Source: Adiantum capillus-veneris (lineage: Eukaryota; Streptophyta; Polypodiopsida; Polypodiales; Pteridaceae). Taken from it: DNA of 64,000 nt. Position numbers and translations under genes: made by a program. The notes beneath the pieces are model-generated. The model made no database searches, was not told the origin of the DNA, and worked only from the letters and a program-made list of their open reading frames with translations. This document shows, piece by piece, positions 1 through 10,275 of this stretch (the stretch's first letter is position 1; every line of letters begins with the position of its first letter). The stretch is taken from NCBI GenBank assembly GCA_014529385.2, contig CM043952.1, positions 153,387,057 to 153,451,056 of the forward strand, in the 5' to 3' direction.

Positions 1-936
1 GTACTTTAAAGAAATGGCTTGACTTCACGGATAATGTTCTTGAAATAGCGGAAGTCATTGAACCTCCAATTCAACCCCATGATTTGTATGACAATGTGTC
101 AAAAACGAAGTGCATATTAAGTGGAAAGAAAGGGTTCCACTTGGGAAAAAAATATTCTGAAGAAAGATTTCCTAGTTTCATTTTCAAGGACATAAAGTCT
201 TTTATAAGTGGAAGTAGTCTTAGCACAAGGTTCTTGATGGAGGTAACCCTAGAGTGTAGCTATCTAAAAGGGTCTATATATAGGCTAAGGCACTATATAG
301 GTTGGGATGGTGATTTGACAGCCTTTTCTCACTAAGTTTATGACGAGGGCTCTAGGGAGCTGCTAAGAATGCATTGCTATGGAGGAGGCCTAACTAGTAG
401 CATCACTTGATACCTTGTGGATTCATTCACCAAAAAGGCAAGAAGCTAGAATATGCATGTTAGAGAGAGCATTGCACACCTGATATGAAATAATTCATGT
501 ATACTTTATTAGTTGCAAATTGTAATTTATTTAATAGTCCAATTGAATCCACCTTGTATGTGAAACGAATGGGTGGTATATTTCTAACCATTATTCTTTG
601 TGTGCATAATGTTGATTTTAATTCTAATTTGAGTTTAATTTTTGAGATATCAAATTCAGGTTTTGTGAATCATTATATAGAGGATTCATTTTAAGCATTG
701 TGCTGGAGGCATGCTTTATGTTAGATAAAGTATATTGAGCTTGGAAATTCGGGCATTCTTAGACATATTGAAAGTGAAATTGGGATATTGACATGTTGCA
801 ATTAAAAAATCGTAAATTTTTTTGGTTGAATGTGTTGGAAATATGGATATATAATTGCATACAGAGGTGGAAAAAAAGAAGGAGAAGCTCAAAAGCATAC
901 AACATATGAAGTAGTATTATTGAGTGTTCTTAAACA
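1..936. other. No recognisable gene; unassigned AT-rich sequence
   Basis: I see no convincing gene here. The longest open frame (84-335, plus, 83 codons) has no motif I recognise. A TATA-like stretch lies near 272-300, so this could be the remains of a retrotransposon leader or LTR cut by the window edge. No RNA gene or inverted repeat stood out. Confidence 0.4.
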
Positions 937-1079
937 AAGATATAGTCTACCCTAGAGTGATGTTTATATATATAAGCTGAGGAAAAACAACCTCTTAGCA
1001 AGGGGAAAAAGTGCCACGGTGGTCCTAAGTGTGTTCATACACATCACTGCCATAATATGGTAACAAATCCCCTCAAATG
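937..1079 (-). repeat. Decayed copia 3' LTR fragment of the A family, with polypurine tract
   Basis: This stretch resembles the LTRs of copia element A at 33,271-33,494 and 49,686-49,913. It shares the order of a 'cctagagtgatg' block, an A-rich block, a 'gtgccacggtggtcc' block and a terminal 'atatggtaaca' ending at 1,065. On the minus strand the sequence before the LTR start (1,066-1,079) is purine-rich, as expected of a polypurine tract. It therefore looks like the 3' LTR end of a minus-strand element whose body is no longer recognisable to the right. Similarity is clear by eye but heavily diverged. Confidence 0.55.
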
Positions 1080-1126
1080 TAATGACACTCATGTTGATCA
1101 ATTTAATCTTGCCAATTGCAAAATTT

Positions 1127-1180
1127 GTTGATACACCTATGGAAATTGGTTTGAAACTTAGCATGCATGAGTCTCAAAGG
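1127..1180 (+). pseudogene. Copia reverse transcriptase fragment (element N, left piece)
   Basis: The plus-strand frame reads VDTPMEIGLKLSMHESQR. This matches the region after the copia reverse transcriptase palm (TPME-GLKL-H); element A shows the same block at about 45,735-45,790. It is followed by stops and lacks the catalytic core. A plus-strand copia RNase H fragment continues at 16,455-16,700 beyond element K, so the two may be halves of one copia element (N) split when K inserted. That link is inference. Confidence 0.45.
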
Positions 1181-1240
1181 TAAGTAGATTTATAAGTAGC
1201 CCAAGAACCAAGCCTTGGCATGTAGTTAAAAGAATTTTTT

Positions 1241-1460
1241 GGCTATTTGAATGGCACTTGAAACCTTGGTTTGTTTATCCCAAGGGAGGATTCATGACTT
1301 CCATGTTGCATGTGGCTAGTACCAGCATGTGTAGGGTATAGCTAGGCTATTATCAACATGTGGCACTTGAAACCTTGGTTTTTTCATCCCAAGGGAGGAT
1401 TGTTGTGATATTGTCTATCCTTTATGACTTCCATGTTGCATGTGGCTAGTATCAACATGT
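1241..1460 (+). repeat. Imperfect direct duplication of polypurine tract and LTR start
   Basis: A segment beginning 'ggcacttgaaaccttggttt' and running through the purine tract 'cccaagggaggat' occurs at about 1,247 and again at about 1,367. After each copy follows 'atgacttccatgttgcatg'. The first copy lacks about 23 bp that form the true start of the LTR in the second. The unit is about 120 bp. It probably arose by slippage or unequal exchange at the 5' edge of LTR K. Confidence 0.6.
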
Positions 1461-2095
1461 GTAGGGTATTGTTAGTCTTTGTACTCGTTAATTACTTTGT
1501 TGTTTTCTTGATAAACAAGTGGTTAACTACCTATGAGACTAATGTTTATGTTGATTGGAATTTTAAAAGTTAAGGAGAAGGTTGCAAAGTTGATTATTTA
1601 AGTTCAATAATTAATCCATAGGGGCTCATTTTTTGTCAATATTTTATATTCATTCAATAAAGCCAGCCGTCTCAACTCATTTTCTATATACTAGGCTAGA
1701 GATAGTTTTTCATAAGTTGGAATCATCTCCTATGGTTGGCCATGCAACTATATATAAAAAGAGAGGCCTATAATTTTTGGCATAGATCTTACTTTAAAAT
1801 AAATATGAGATAGCCAAGATGTCGAGTGCCATGCACTTGGGGGCTAGCTTTAGGCCATTAGTTGTGCGATTCTCCTATCTCGTTCTCTAATCTATTATAT
1901 GTGTACAATTTGGTCACCATCACCTTCTCTTACACCCTCTTACACTTCCATGTCAACATCTACTTGTGTGCATGTGTGTGTGGCACAAGTAAATATCACA
2001 ACCTTGAATTTTTATGTTTTTGACAGAGAGATGAAAGGTGCAAAACATGAGTATTTAGAGCTCAGAGGAGGTTCTCCATTTCCCTTCCATAAACA
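1401..2095 (+). repeat. 5' LTR of element K with primer-binding site
   Basis: The LTR begins TGTTGTGATATTG and ends CATAAACA. After one base comes TGGTATAAGAGC (2,097-2,108), one or two changes from the usual initiator tRNA-Met primer site TGGTATCAGAGC. Long stretches match the 3' LTR pieces, for example the 'tccttctcttacaccctctta' block near 1,925 and 16,275 and the 'ttggccatg' block near 1,737 and 16,172. Oddly, a purine tract also lies directly before this LTR, as if it were also the 3' LTR of another copy. A former tandem LTR array or LTR recombination would explain that. Confidence 0.6.
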
Positions 2096-2108
2096 GTGGT
2101 ATAAGAGC

Positions 2109-2990
2109 ATAGCTTCGGTGGCTCAATCATTGATTTCAAAAATAAAAAGCTTCACATTAGCAATCAAGCTTATGATAACTTAATCTTGCATTGATATTTC
2201 AAGCAAAATTCTTAGTATTTCTTGAAAGCACTTGTAGCAAAGTCCTCCTTGCCATGATTCCATGCAAGCAAGCCAATAATTCAAAATTGGCTACTGATTC
2301 TAGAATTGCCTTAAGGGAAAAATTGCCATGACAATAATGATCGATTTCATAAATTGTCACATTGCTGAGAGTAAAGCTATTAATTACAAGAAAGCAAGTT
2401 TAACTCTTATCAAGCCCTCTTTACTCACTAATTTCAATCGGCTTATTGCCAATTTCATACTCAATTGCAAAACCAATAAAAATTTTGTTGAACATAGGAT
2501 TGTAACAACAAAGGTAAGTAATTTTAATTCCTTACTACTCTCTTTGCTTACATATTTTCATAATTATTACAAGCACTCATGGCATAATTGCAGCAAGCAC
2601 CCTTAATCCACTAAAAATTAGTTAATTTACGATAAAGTCATGCACATGAGCGATTGTGATGTATTAAACTTCAGGATAAACTATTGCATACTCCACACAC
2701 TAAACTGAGACCAACTTCCAAAAAGAGTATTATCATCAATAAAGCCTTCAATTTTAAGGATTATGAAGAAACAAGCATAGTTTTAGTAGTCAATTAAATG
2801 ATTATTTTCATGACAAAGTTTTTTTTTAATGTGGTAAAAACAAAAGTGCATTCACTTGTCTCAAAAGGACTGTTGCATTATGGTGTAATTCAATTATAAA
2901 TTGTAGTTAATGTCCATGTGCATGGTTTGCATTCAAAAGTTTTTTCATCCACAATTTTATGTTCATAGTACAAGTCCAAGGCACGAAGGC
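2109..2990 (+). other. Leader and decayed 5' internal region of K; no gene seen
   Basis: This lies between the primer-binding site and the first gag-like block. The plus-strand open frame at 2,328-2,606 (92 codons) shows no known motif and is best treated as chance. Composition is AT-rich like the rest of K. Confidence 0.35.
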
Positions 2991-3230
2991 AATGGGATCT
3001 AGTCCAATGGGTAGAATTGAAAGTATACAAGCTTATGTTGACTGTTTTTTAAACAATTTGATCTAGTTACAAGCTATTGAGCATGTTAGCAGGACAAAGT
3101 TGAAGGATAAGTTTGTTTCAAGCTTAGCATCCCAACTTGTTATTGAGGTTGACATGTTTGAACCTGAAGATTTATCTAAGGTATTAATTTGGTCTCAATG
3201 CTGAGAAGAAGAATGCAGGTCACTGACAAA
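2990..3230 (+). pseudogene. Gag capsid fragment of element K
   Basis: A plus-strand frame reads DKFVSSLASQLVIEVDMFEP followed by EDLSKV, which resembles the late capsid region of plant gypsy Gag (FV-GL--------V-----P--L). The frame is interrupted on both sides and there is no zinc knuckle I can see downstream. It lies in the right place, between the primer site and the protease-RT linker of the same element. The assignment rests on position plus weak similarity. Confidence 0.4.
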
Positions 3231-3399
3231 GTGTTGAATCTCAGCTACGATTAGAAACAATAAGCCTAATTTTTATCATGATGTCATACTTTCTTCAAGA
3301 GACATAGATTGCATGATTCTTCTACATCTTCTCAGCACACCTACAACCACAACAATTCTCAACTGTTTGAAGTGTCTTCAAATTTGATCATTAATATTG

Positions 3400-3990
3400 A
3401 TGCATGATGATGATCATAGTCATGACTTTATTTTTGTACGGCTTGCATAACAAATCACTATACATCATGTCTTGTCACAATATAAGGTTAAGATTGTTTT
3501 CAATAACCAGCAGCATAATAGTAATGACCAAGTGGAAGTTGAAATTTCTATTGGTGGTTTGTACAAACACGTATATTTTTGGTTTCACCTTTGCACTGGA
3601 TTGATGTGATTTCATTGCAACACAAATACAACCCACCAATTGACTATAAAACATATCCACTCACTTTCAAACATAACAATTGTTTTTCTCTCCCAAGCCA
3701 TATTTGAGCATCAACAATTTCTACTTCTTCCTTACACACAAATTGAGAAAGTTATCAAGCAGAATAAAAGATACCTTATGCCTGCAAATGAAGTATCTAT
3801 CAAACCACAACCACTACATAATGATTCAGATAATGCATTTATTTCTCCTCTTAAGGATTGTTTCATGCATGATTGGCCTCCTAAAGTAGCAGCTTCATGA
3901 CTTGAAGACCATAGGATAGAGAACATTCCTGGTAGTGAACCACCTTGTAGTCACCTTATAGAAGAAATCCTAGTGCACAAAAAAAAATAT
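3400..3990 (+). pseudogene. Protease region and protease-RT linker of K (decayed)
   Basis: Around 3,840-3,960 the plus strand encodes DWPPKV, a stop, then LEDHRIENIPGSEPP. This matches the linker between retropepsin and reverse transcriptase in plant gypsy polyproteins (D-PPGLPPLR-IEH-IDL-PGS--P). Upstream, at about 3,500-3,600, a frame with EVEISIGG could be a very decayed protease core, but no catalytic DTG or DSG is visible. Several stops and frameshifts are present. Confidence 0.45.
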
Positions 3991-4004
3991 AAACCCAAAT
4001 TCAG

Positions 4005-4262
4005 GATTTTCTAGATAGTAATATTAGCTCATCGTATGGGGCTCTAGTACTTTTTAAGAAGAAGAATGTAACTTTTTTGTATGTGTGTTGGCTCAAGAGC
4101 TTTAAACAACATCACACTATCAAGAACCAATTCAAGTTTTTTTAGATAGGAATATTAGCTCATCATATGGGGCTCTAGTACTTCTTTTTAAGAAGAAGAA
4201 TGGAACTTTTTGTATGTGTGTTGACTCAAGAGATTTAAACAACATCACACTATTAAGAACCA
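4005..4262 (+). repeat. Imperfect tandem duplication of about 130 bp in K reverse transcriptase
   Basis: The segment starting at about 4,010 and the segment starting at about 4,140 both run 'tagnaatattagctcatc', then 'atggggctctagtactt', then 'aacaacatcacactat' and 'caagaaccaattc'. They differ by scattered substitutions and short indels. Both encode the same reverse transcriptase block, so the copy arose after the element inserted. Confidence 0.75.
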
Positions 4263-4500
4263 ATTCCCTATTCTTAGAGAGAGGATATTGGTCTTAGTAA
4301 ACTTAACTTTAATTTGAAGGACTACCATAAAGTCAAAATGGTTGAAGAGGATATTTACAAAATTAAAACACAAACAGAACACCATGAATTTCTTGTTATG
4401 CCATTTGGACTCACAAATGTGCTTGCTAATTTCACATGCATGATGAACCAAAAACTTATTGATCATTAGGATTTTATTAGTCTTTTTTTAATGATACATG
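4005..4500 (+). pseudogene. Gypsy reverse transcriptase fragment of K (palm and fingers)
   Basis: Plus-strand translation gives KKKNGTF-MCVDSRDLNN, then after frameshifts FLVMPFGLTNVLANF and MMNQKL. These are reverse transcriptase blocks that normally read VKKKDGS-RMCVDYRALN and FLVMPFGLTNAPATF. The piece stops just before the catalytic xDD box, which reappears about 1.1 kb downstream at 5,590. An internal duplication of about 130 bp repeats the first block. It is clearly non-functional. Confidence 0.8.
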
Positions 4501-4684
4501 TCATGAAAATTAGCTTCTAAAGGTCTTGCACCTGAACCGAGGTTTTGGATTAATGGTTGGGTAATTAAAAGCCTAAGGCTATATTAATCCCACCATATTT
4601 GGTAAGTTGACTCTAGTTCCCCTTTACCAAGTTTGGCTAGGCCACATGTCCAAAGTAGCTTGCACTTGATTTAGGTAAAGTTGG

Positions 4685-4744
<60 letters not shown>

Positions 4745-5590
4745 CCTTGCCAAAGATAAGTCAAAAGGAAGAGGGGATGAATTGGGCAAGAATAGCAAGA
4801 CGAGGGAAGGTGCAAGTGTTAACATGTGCACTTAGTTGTGTTTTAAAGTGTTCAATTGTCATTGGTCCATGTTGAAGTTTTTGGCAAGTGTGCAAGAGGA
4901 AAAAAGCAAGATGGGATCGTGGGGTTTTTGGATGCATTCTCTCTCACTTTTTTATTTTCTCAATTACCTAAGTGCGAAAAAGAAATTCCTCTCTCTCCCT
5001 CTCACATGGGAGCTTAAGAGGTGGTTTATATGCTCAAAGACTTGGCTATGGATGCAAATCCAAGCAAGTGAATGCATGAAAGATCTCCTTCTTCTTTCTC
5101 TTCTTTGTTATTCTAGCTATGCTTAAATATTTCCAATGGAGTAAGGATATAAGAAATACTACTTCTTTGCTTAAGAAATACTTCTTTTCACCCTCATCTA
5201 CCTCTTACCCCGTAGTACTTTCTCCCTGCTAGGGTGTTTAGGGTTTGGGAAGGAGGGTTACACCATGGAATCATGAAGTTCATCATCTTCTTGGTTCAAG
5301 AAAAGATCCACAAGAGCACAAGATTGTATTGTAACTAAGGATCTCATTGAGAGAATTATAATATGTACAAAGTCCTTTTGGAGGGGGGACCAGATCTAAG
5401 CATATTTGGTCATCATCAAGTTGTCAATCTTAATTGTGTTATTCTCTTTGAGTTATGTGCATGATTTGATTTTCTAATGTGTAATCGGTGCAATGAAATC
5501 AGCCAGCACAATTAAAAATTCTCCTCTAAAGAAAGCTCTTAAAGGAAAACTCGCCTTTCATAGTTTGATTCCAGTGAATCTATAAGAAAA
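4497..5590. other. Unassigned insertion splitting K reverse transcriptase
   Basis: The reverse transcriptase of K breaks at about 4,495 and resumes at about 5,590. Both edges carry a version of the catalytic-box DNA ('agtcttt...aatgata' on the left, 'gagtctttgacaatata' on the right), so the filler may be an insertion with a duplicated target of about 15 bp. It contains a GT microsatellite (4,689-4,742) and no convincing coding frame. The plus-strand frame at 4,836-5,126 looks like chance. I could not identify the element type. Confidence 0.4.
4689..4742. repeat. (GT)27 microsatellite
   Basis: An uninterrupted run of GT dinucleotides. Overlapping open frames on either strand are artefacts of this repeat. 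Confidence 0.97.
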
Positions 5591-5661
5591 TACTAGAGTC
5601 TTTGACAATATATTGGTGTTTAATAAGTATAAAGAAGAGTATAATTGGAATTTAAAGAATT
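5590..5661 (+). pseudogene. Catalytic box of K reverse transcriptase
   Basis: The plus strand reads FDNILVFNKYKEEYNWNLKN, the equivalent of the gypsy block FFDDILVFSK--EEH--HL. The second catalytic aspartate is replaced by asparagine. The reading frame continues beyond element J at 12,022 with LLKLNQLYLNLEKSNLF, which confirms that J interrupted this gene. Confidence 0.75.
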
Positions 5662-5665
5662 ATTT

Positions 5666-5797
5666 TGTAAGAAATTGGGGACAACCACATGCTCATCTCC
5701 ACCCAATCTTACTATATATAGGGCCCGGGCCTCTGGCTCGTAGCTATATATAGACCCCAATACTACATGTGTGTCCTAGCCCTATCTTGGCTTGAGA
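5666..5797 (-). repeat. 3' LTR of J and adjacent polypurine tract
   Basis: This 132-bp repeat matches 11,883-12,016, including the shared 'cacatgctcatctccaccca' block and two TATA-like 'ctatatata' stretches. The bases at 5,798-5,812 ('ttactcccccctt') give a minus-strand purine tract ending AAGGGGGGAGTAA at the LTR edge. LTRs this short are unusual for a gypsy element. Confidence 0.85.
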
Positions 5798-5812
5798 TTA
5801 CTCCCCCCTTGG

Positions 5813-6545
5813 AGAATCGTTTTTGTTCTCAAAAACAAAAGTGGAGATACCTTCTTAAGGACAATAATGGTTTTCATAGTGGCACCTCCCTCGGGTCCAA
5901 CTGTCCACTTGACCGATACCAGGATAGTCAAGAATATGTGCAGCTTCATACGGTTTAGTAGGAGGTTCAATGAAACCAACAAGAACATCTTGATTGCCTA
6001 CATTATTATCCCTTTGTAAGCATTTTTGTAAATGGCTTATATCCAAAATCGGATGAGGATTGAATACAATAGTTTGTAGAATCGGCTTATAACTCACTTT
6101 ATTTTAAACGAGTTACCACAACTAAGAGGTAACCAAATGAATGACCAGTTTTTAGACTTTCTGTAAGTGTTAGAACATGTAAGAATACCATCTTCTTAAC
6201 TTTCCATGGAAGTGACTTGCCGACATATCTCATCAGCAAAGATTAAGTCCTTGACTTGCTGTCATTCCTCATCAGTAGCCAACCCCACATAATTGGTGAT
6301 CAAGGTTGAAAACCTGACATAAGCATGAAGGAACTAAACCTAGTCGTAACATGCTTTGCATCATGATAAGCAAACTCCAAAATAGAGAGATAATCTTTCC
6401 AATTGGATTGTTGTTCACTAACGTATGCTCTCAGCATGTTCTCTAGCATTGGATTAACACTTGTAAGCTACACATCCATCTCTGGATGATTGGCAATACT
6501 GAGATTGAGTTGTTTTTCCCAACCATATACAGATAGTGCTCCAAA
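5813..6545 (-). pseudogene. Integrase and C-terminal pol remnant of J
   Basis: Minus-strand frames between about 6,545 and 6,290 read FWSTI, then a decayed HPETDG-like block, then MLENMLRAYVSEQQSNWKDY and LSILEFAYHDAKH. This is the distal part of the gypsy integrase core (normally LRAYV------W---L---EFAYN). Near 6,300 a block VGLATDEE-QQVKD follows. A final open stretch (5,855-6,097, minus) reads GFIEPPTKPYEAAHILDYPG and probably represents the polyprotein end. Stops and frameshifts break the frame, and no reverse transcriptase could be found to the right. Confidence 0.7.
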
Positions 6546-8405
6546 AATGACTGGTAAATGTGGGTTAACAATTACCGCCAATATTACTAAATAATTGTAA
6601 TCATTGATACACATTGTGAACAACCAACTTGGTTAACTTTAGAGATTTAATAGTGCACTCAATAAACTTTACAGATTTTAGCCAACTTATCTAAAAGCAC
6701 CATACCGAGCCCTGACCTTGTATGATGATTCATAGATCCACCATAAATCCCATATAGGTATTACACTTATGGTGCAAAAGTTTCTCAAGCTATCATAATC
6801 ATGAATTGGCATGCCGCTACCAATATGCCATTGCTAAACACTAGGACCCATAACACCTAGTGCACATGCATTAGCAACAACTTGCTCGAGCATGCCTTTC
6901 CATCATTGGAATGTCTTGTACTTGCCAATGCTTATAGCAAAATTTATGCTCAAAGCACACATGAAAGAACCGGGAATAAATGTGTAATAAAAGATCTAAA
7001 CACATCCCCACCATAATTACTAGAAAGCCTTACCAGAACATTTGAACCATAATAGAATGTGAAGATAAATCACATCTAGGTACAAACAATGAAGCGGTTT
7101 CATTAACAGGATATAGCCTATATATATGCATATATAGCCATCCTCTGTTATTGTTGTTTAACAGTACTTGTAACATTAAAAAGACTTTACTAGGTATCCG
7201 ATATTTTTTTGGCCACTAAAATTGTTATTGCTACGTGCTCAAAATGGTTTGAGAAACAGATTTGACCAACACCTAGGGACTACATCATGACATATAATTG
7301 GGGAAACAAGCACCAGTGTCAGTCCCAAAGACTCATATTCTCCACGTGGAATATGTCTCATATAGTGATATCAAGAAATATGACATCCATCAAGTATGAG
7401 ATGTACTTGTGTGTGGATGTAACTAGAAACACTCACCGACATGAGTGAGAGGGACCCTCATAAATCTTAGTCCACAGTGGCTAAACCATACTCCATGAGT
7501 TCTTATACCATGTCTCACACATTGTGACTAATAACATGTGCCAAACAAAACCCTACCTTGTATGCCCATAACCACAATAGGGAGTGAACCCTCGATTCTA
7601 TCAATATGAACAATTAATAGGGAAAGTCATAAGTTGCAAAGATGGTACTTGATACACTACCTTCCCAAAATCCTTTGCTCATACATGACCTTGCCATCAT
7701 ATGCATCCCACTTGTGAAGTGCAATCAAAGCATATGCAGAAAAGGAACAAGTCCAAATTTATGTATGCTTACCATGAGGTGACAAAGTATCGCATACTTA
7801 CTAGGAGGTCAATGGAAATTTTCAAGTCTCAAGGGTATTTCTTTGAGGCTTTAAAGTATTTCTTTGACATGCCAAATACTTAAAGTAGAGATTGGTGAAG
7901 ATAAAAAAATATTTAACTAAGAACCCTTGTGTTGTCTTGGCAATCCAAACCCCATGATCATATTCTGAAAAGAAACTACTTAAACCATTAGGTAGTTGAG
8001 ACCAACATAGGCTACCATGCTACCAATTGTGATTGTAAGTAGTTTGGTAAAGTGAACTTAGATACCACCCCTTGGTAGTTGAGAATATATTTCCTTGAAA
8101 GTACAAGGTTGAAGAGGCTAATCACTGACCATCAATACTTATGGAGTGATTTGTCACATTAGCTAGGTCATACCCCTGAAAATACCACTCCTATAGACAC
8201 AATCAATGCTATAGACTAAGCAAGAGATCCTCTCAAGTTGGAATCTTATTCAAAATTGGATATTTGAAACAATCATATCTCCCCATTGAAAGAATAAAAA
8301 AATCCCAAAACCCAAAAGAAGGTAGCCATACTAGGTATTCTTTGGTTTTTGAAACAAGAGATTTCTTGTCTTGAGGCTCTCTTAGAAGTGTCATGTTATC
8401 ACATG
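6546..8405. other. Interior of J with no recognisable domain
   Basis: I searched both strands for reverse transcriptase, RNase H, protease and gag blocks and found none that convince me. Short open frames (for example 7,701-7,883 plus) have no motif. The sequence is AT-rich and probably very decayed pol or replaced DNA. Confidence 0.35.
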
Positions 8406-8407
8406 AA

Positions 8408-8550
8408 CTAGTTGCTTGATATGGAGGCCATGCCTGTCTGCTACATACAAAAATAATCATCTGTAGTGCATGCACCTTGTTGCTTGATAGTGAGGCCATA
8501 CGTGTCTGCTACATATGAAAATTATCATATGTAGTGCATGCACCTTGTGC
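8408..8550. repeat. Two-copy direct repeat of about 68 bp inside J
   Basis: The unit 'gttgcttgata(t/g)ggaggccat' followed by 'gtctgctacata' and 'tgtagtgcatgcaccttgt' appears at about 8,411 and about 8,478. Differences are few, so the duplication is younger than the surrounding decay. Confidence 0.75.
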
Positions 8551-8984
8551 ATGTAGCCATTGATATATAATGTCTGTCGATGCATTGATATGCAACAAAC
8601 ACAAGAAAAGTTACTAGCTTCAATTACTATAGAGTAAAAGGTCACAACTATGGATAAATCATGTAACAACGTCAACATGAGAATCATCAATAACAATCAT
8701 TGGAAACAAATAAGATCTTACCTTGTTTCAAAGAAGCATGCAATTCCAGTGCACGTGGAGACCATGTTCAATTGAGTCCTTGAACCATTAGGTGGAGAAT
8801 GTTTTCCTTGTTGACAGAGTATCTGGTGTTGTAGAAAAAGAATAAACAATGATTGAGTGGAATTAATTCCACCTTATTGACATGCTATGCGTGCAATCCA
8901 AAAAAATAGAGTGATAAGCTCTTGGCTACAATGTTGGCCTCAAGACTTTAAGTTGACAGCGTTAAGTGCCTTGCACAATCTAGA

Positions 8985-9790
8985 TCTGGTGTAAATACAT
9001 AACAATTTGATGTTGTCATATGTCAAATGTAAGCTTGTATCCCAACAATGCCAATTCCCCTGGTGCTAGTGCCTTGTCATCAATCTAGCATGGGGCATGA
9101 GCCTTGATTCCAGCTTTGGCCTTCAAAACACCTCATGCAACAAGATATAATGCTTTCCAAATTGAAGATGAAAAAAGATATAAACAACAGTAACACTTGG
9201 AATCTGCCAACCTGGTCATCCGCCCTACGCCAGATGTCTCAAAATCAAGCAAGCAATTGCTCACTTTGAGAATAGATTTTGGATGGATTTGGCAGTCCTT
9301 GCAATAAAATAGTACCAGTGAAAATTTGATAAGCTTTGGACCTGGGTCATAGCCATAGTTTCTGAAGTATCTATGGTTAAATTTGGTGTAAATACATCAG
9401 AATTTTATGTTGTCATATGCCAAATGTGAGCTTGTATCTTAACAATGCCAATACCCCCTAGTGTTAGTGCCTTTTCATTGATCTAGCATGGGGAAGAAGC
9501 CTTGCTTCCTATTTTGGCCTTCAAAACACCTCATGTAGCTAAATATAATGGTTTCCAAATTGAAGATGAAAAAAGGCATAAACAATAGTAAAACTTGGAA
9601 TTGGTCAACTTGGTTGTTCGTCTTGTGCCACATGTCTCAAAATCAAGCAAGCAATTGCTCGCTGTGAGAATGGATTTTGGATGGATTTGGCAGTTCTTGC
9701 AATAAAATAGTACTAATGAAAAATTTATAAGCTTTGGATCTGGGTCATAACCGTAGTTTTTAAAGTATATGTATTTGAATCTGGTTCATA
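8985..9790. repeat. Tandem duplication of about 400 bp inside J
   Basis: The block starting 'gtaaatacat' at 8,991 recurs at 9,391. Both copies then share 'tgttgtcatatg', 'aacaatgcca', 'gcatgggg', 'ttggccttcaaaacacctca', 'ctcaaaatcaagcaagcaat' and 'gatttggcag'. Divergence is perhaps 10 percent by eye. Neither copy encodes anything recognisable. Confidence 0.85.
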
Positions 9791-10084
9791 GCTGTGGATT
9801 GTGCTATATGTAGAACACATCCTATTTAACTATTAAGCCCCTTGGCTATATGGACAATGGCAATCCCCCTCAAATTGGGATGTTCATAGCATGCATGTGC
9901 CAGACTTTGGAAGGTACTATGCCATATTCATAAAAGAGGAAGCCTTGCTTTAGATAGTGACATTGCAAGGAAAAACATCATGTCGAGTTTCTTGTACCTG
10001 GCATAACAACATTGAGCCTTGTGTGGTTTGTATGCCTTGGACAAGCCATGAATGTATCAAAATTTGATAATAAAACTGCTTGCA

Positions 10085-10275
10085 CAATCCTTGCTTGATT
10101 GACTCAAGAAATTGTGCTCTTGTTGAGTGATATGTTTGAAATTTGTTGCTTATCATAATTTTCACAAGCCTTGCTTGTGCCTTGCTTTCTTGACTCAAGA
10201 AATTGTGCTCTTGCTGAGTGATTTGTCTAAAATGTTGCTTATCATGATTTTTACAAGCCTTGCTTATGCCTTGAT
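10085..10275. repeat. Direct repeat of about 98 bp inside J
   Basis: The sequence 'gactcaagaaattgtgctct' occurs at about 10,100 and about 10,191, each followed by 'gagtgat', 'gttgcttatcat' and 'acaagccttgctt'. The minus-strand open frame at 9,950-10,375 spans both copies and repeats the peptide HSTRAQFL / ITQQEHNFL. That frame is probably fortuitous. Confidence 0.75.

Noticed and set aside
4624-4875. Open frames encoding CVCVCV or HTHTHT runs
   Set aside because: Artefacts of the (GT)27 microsatellite.
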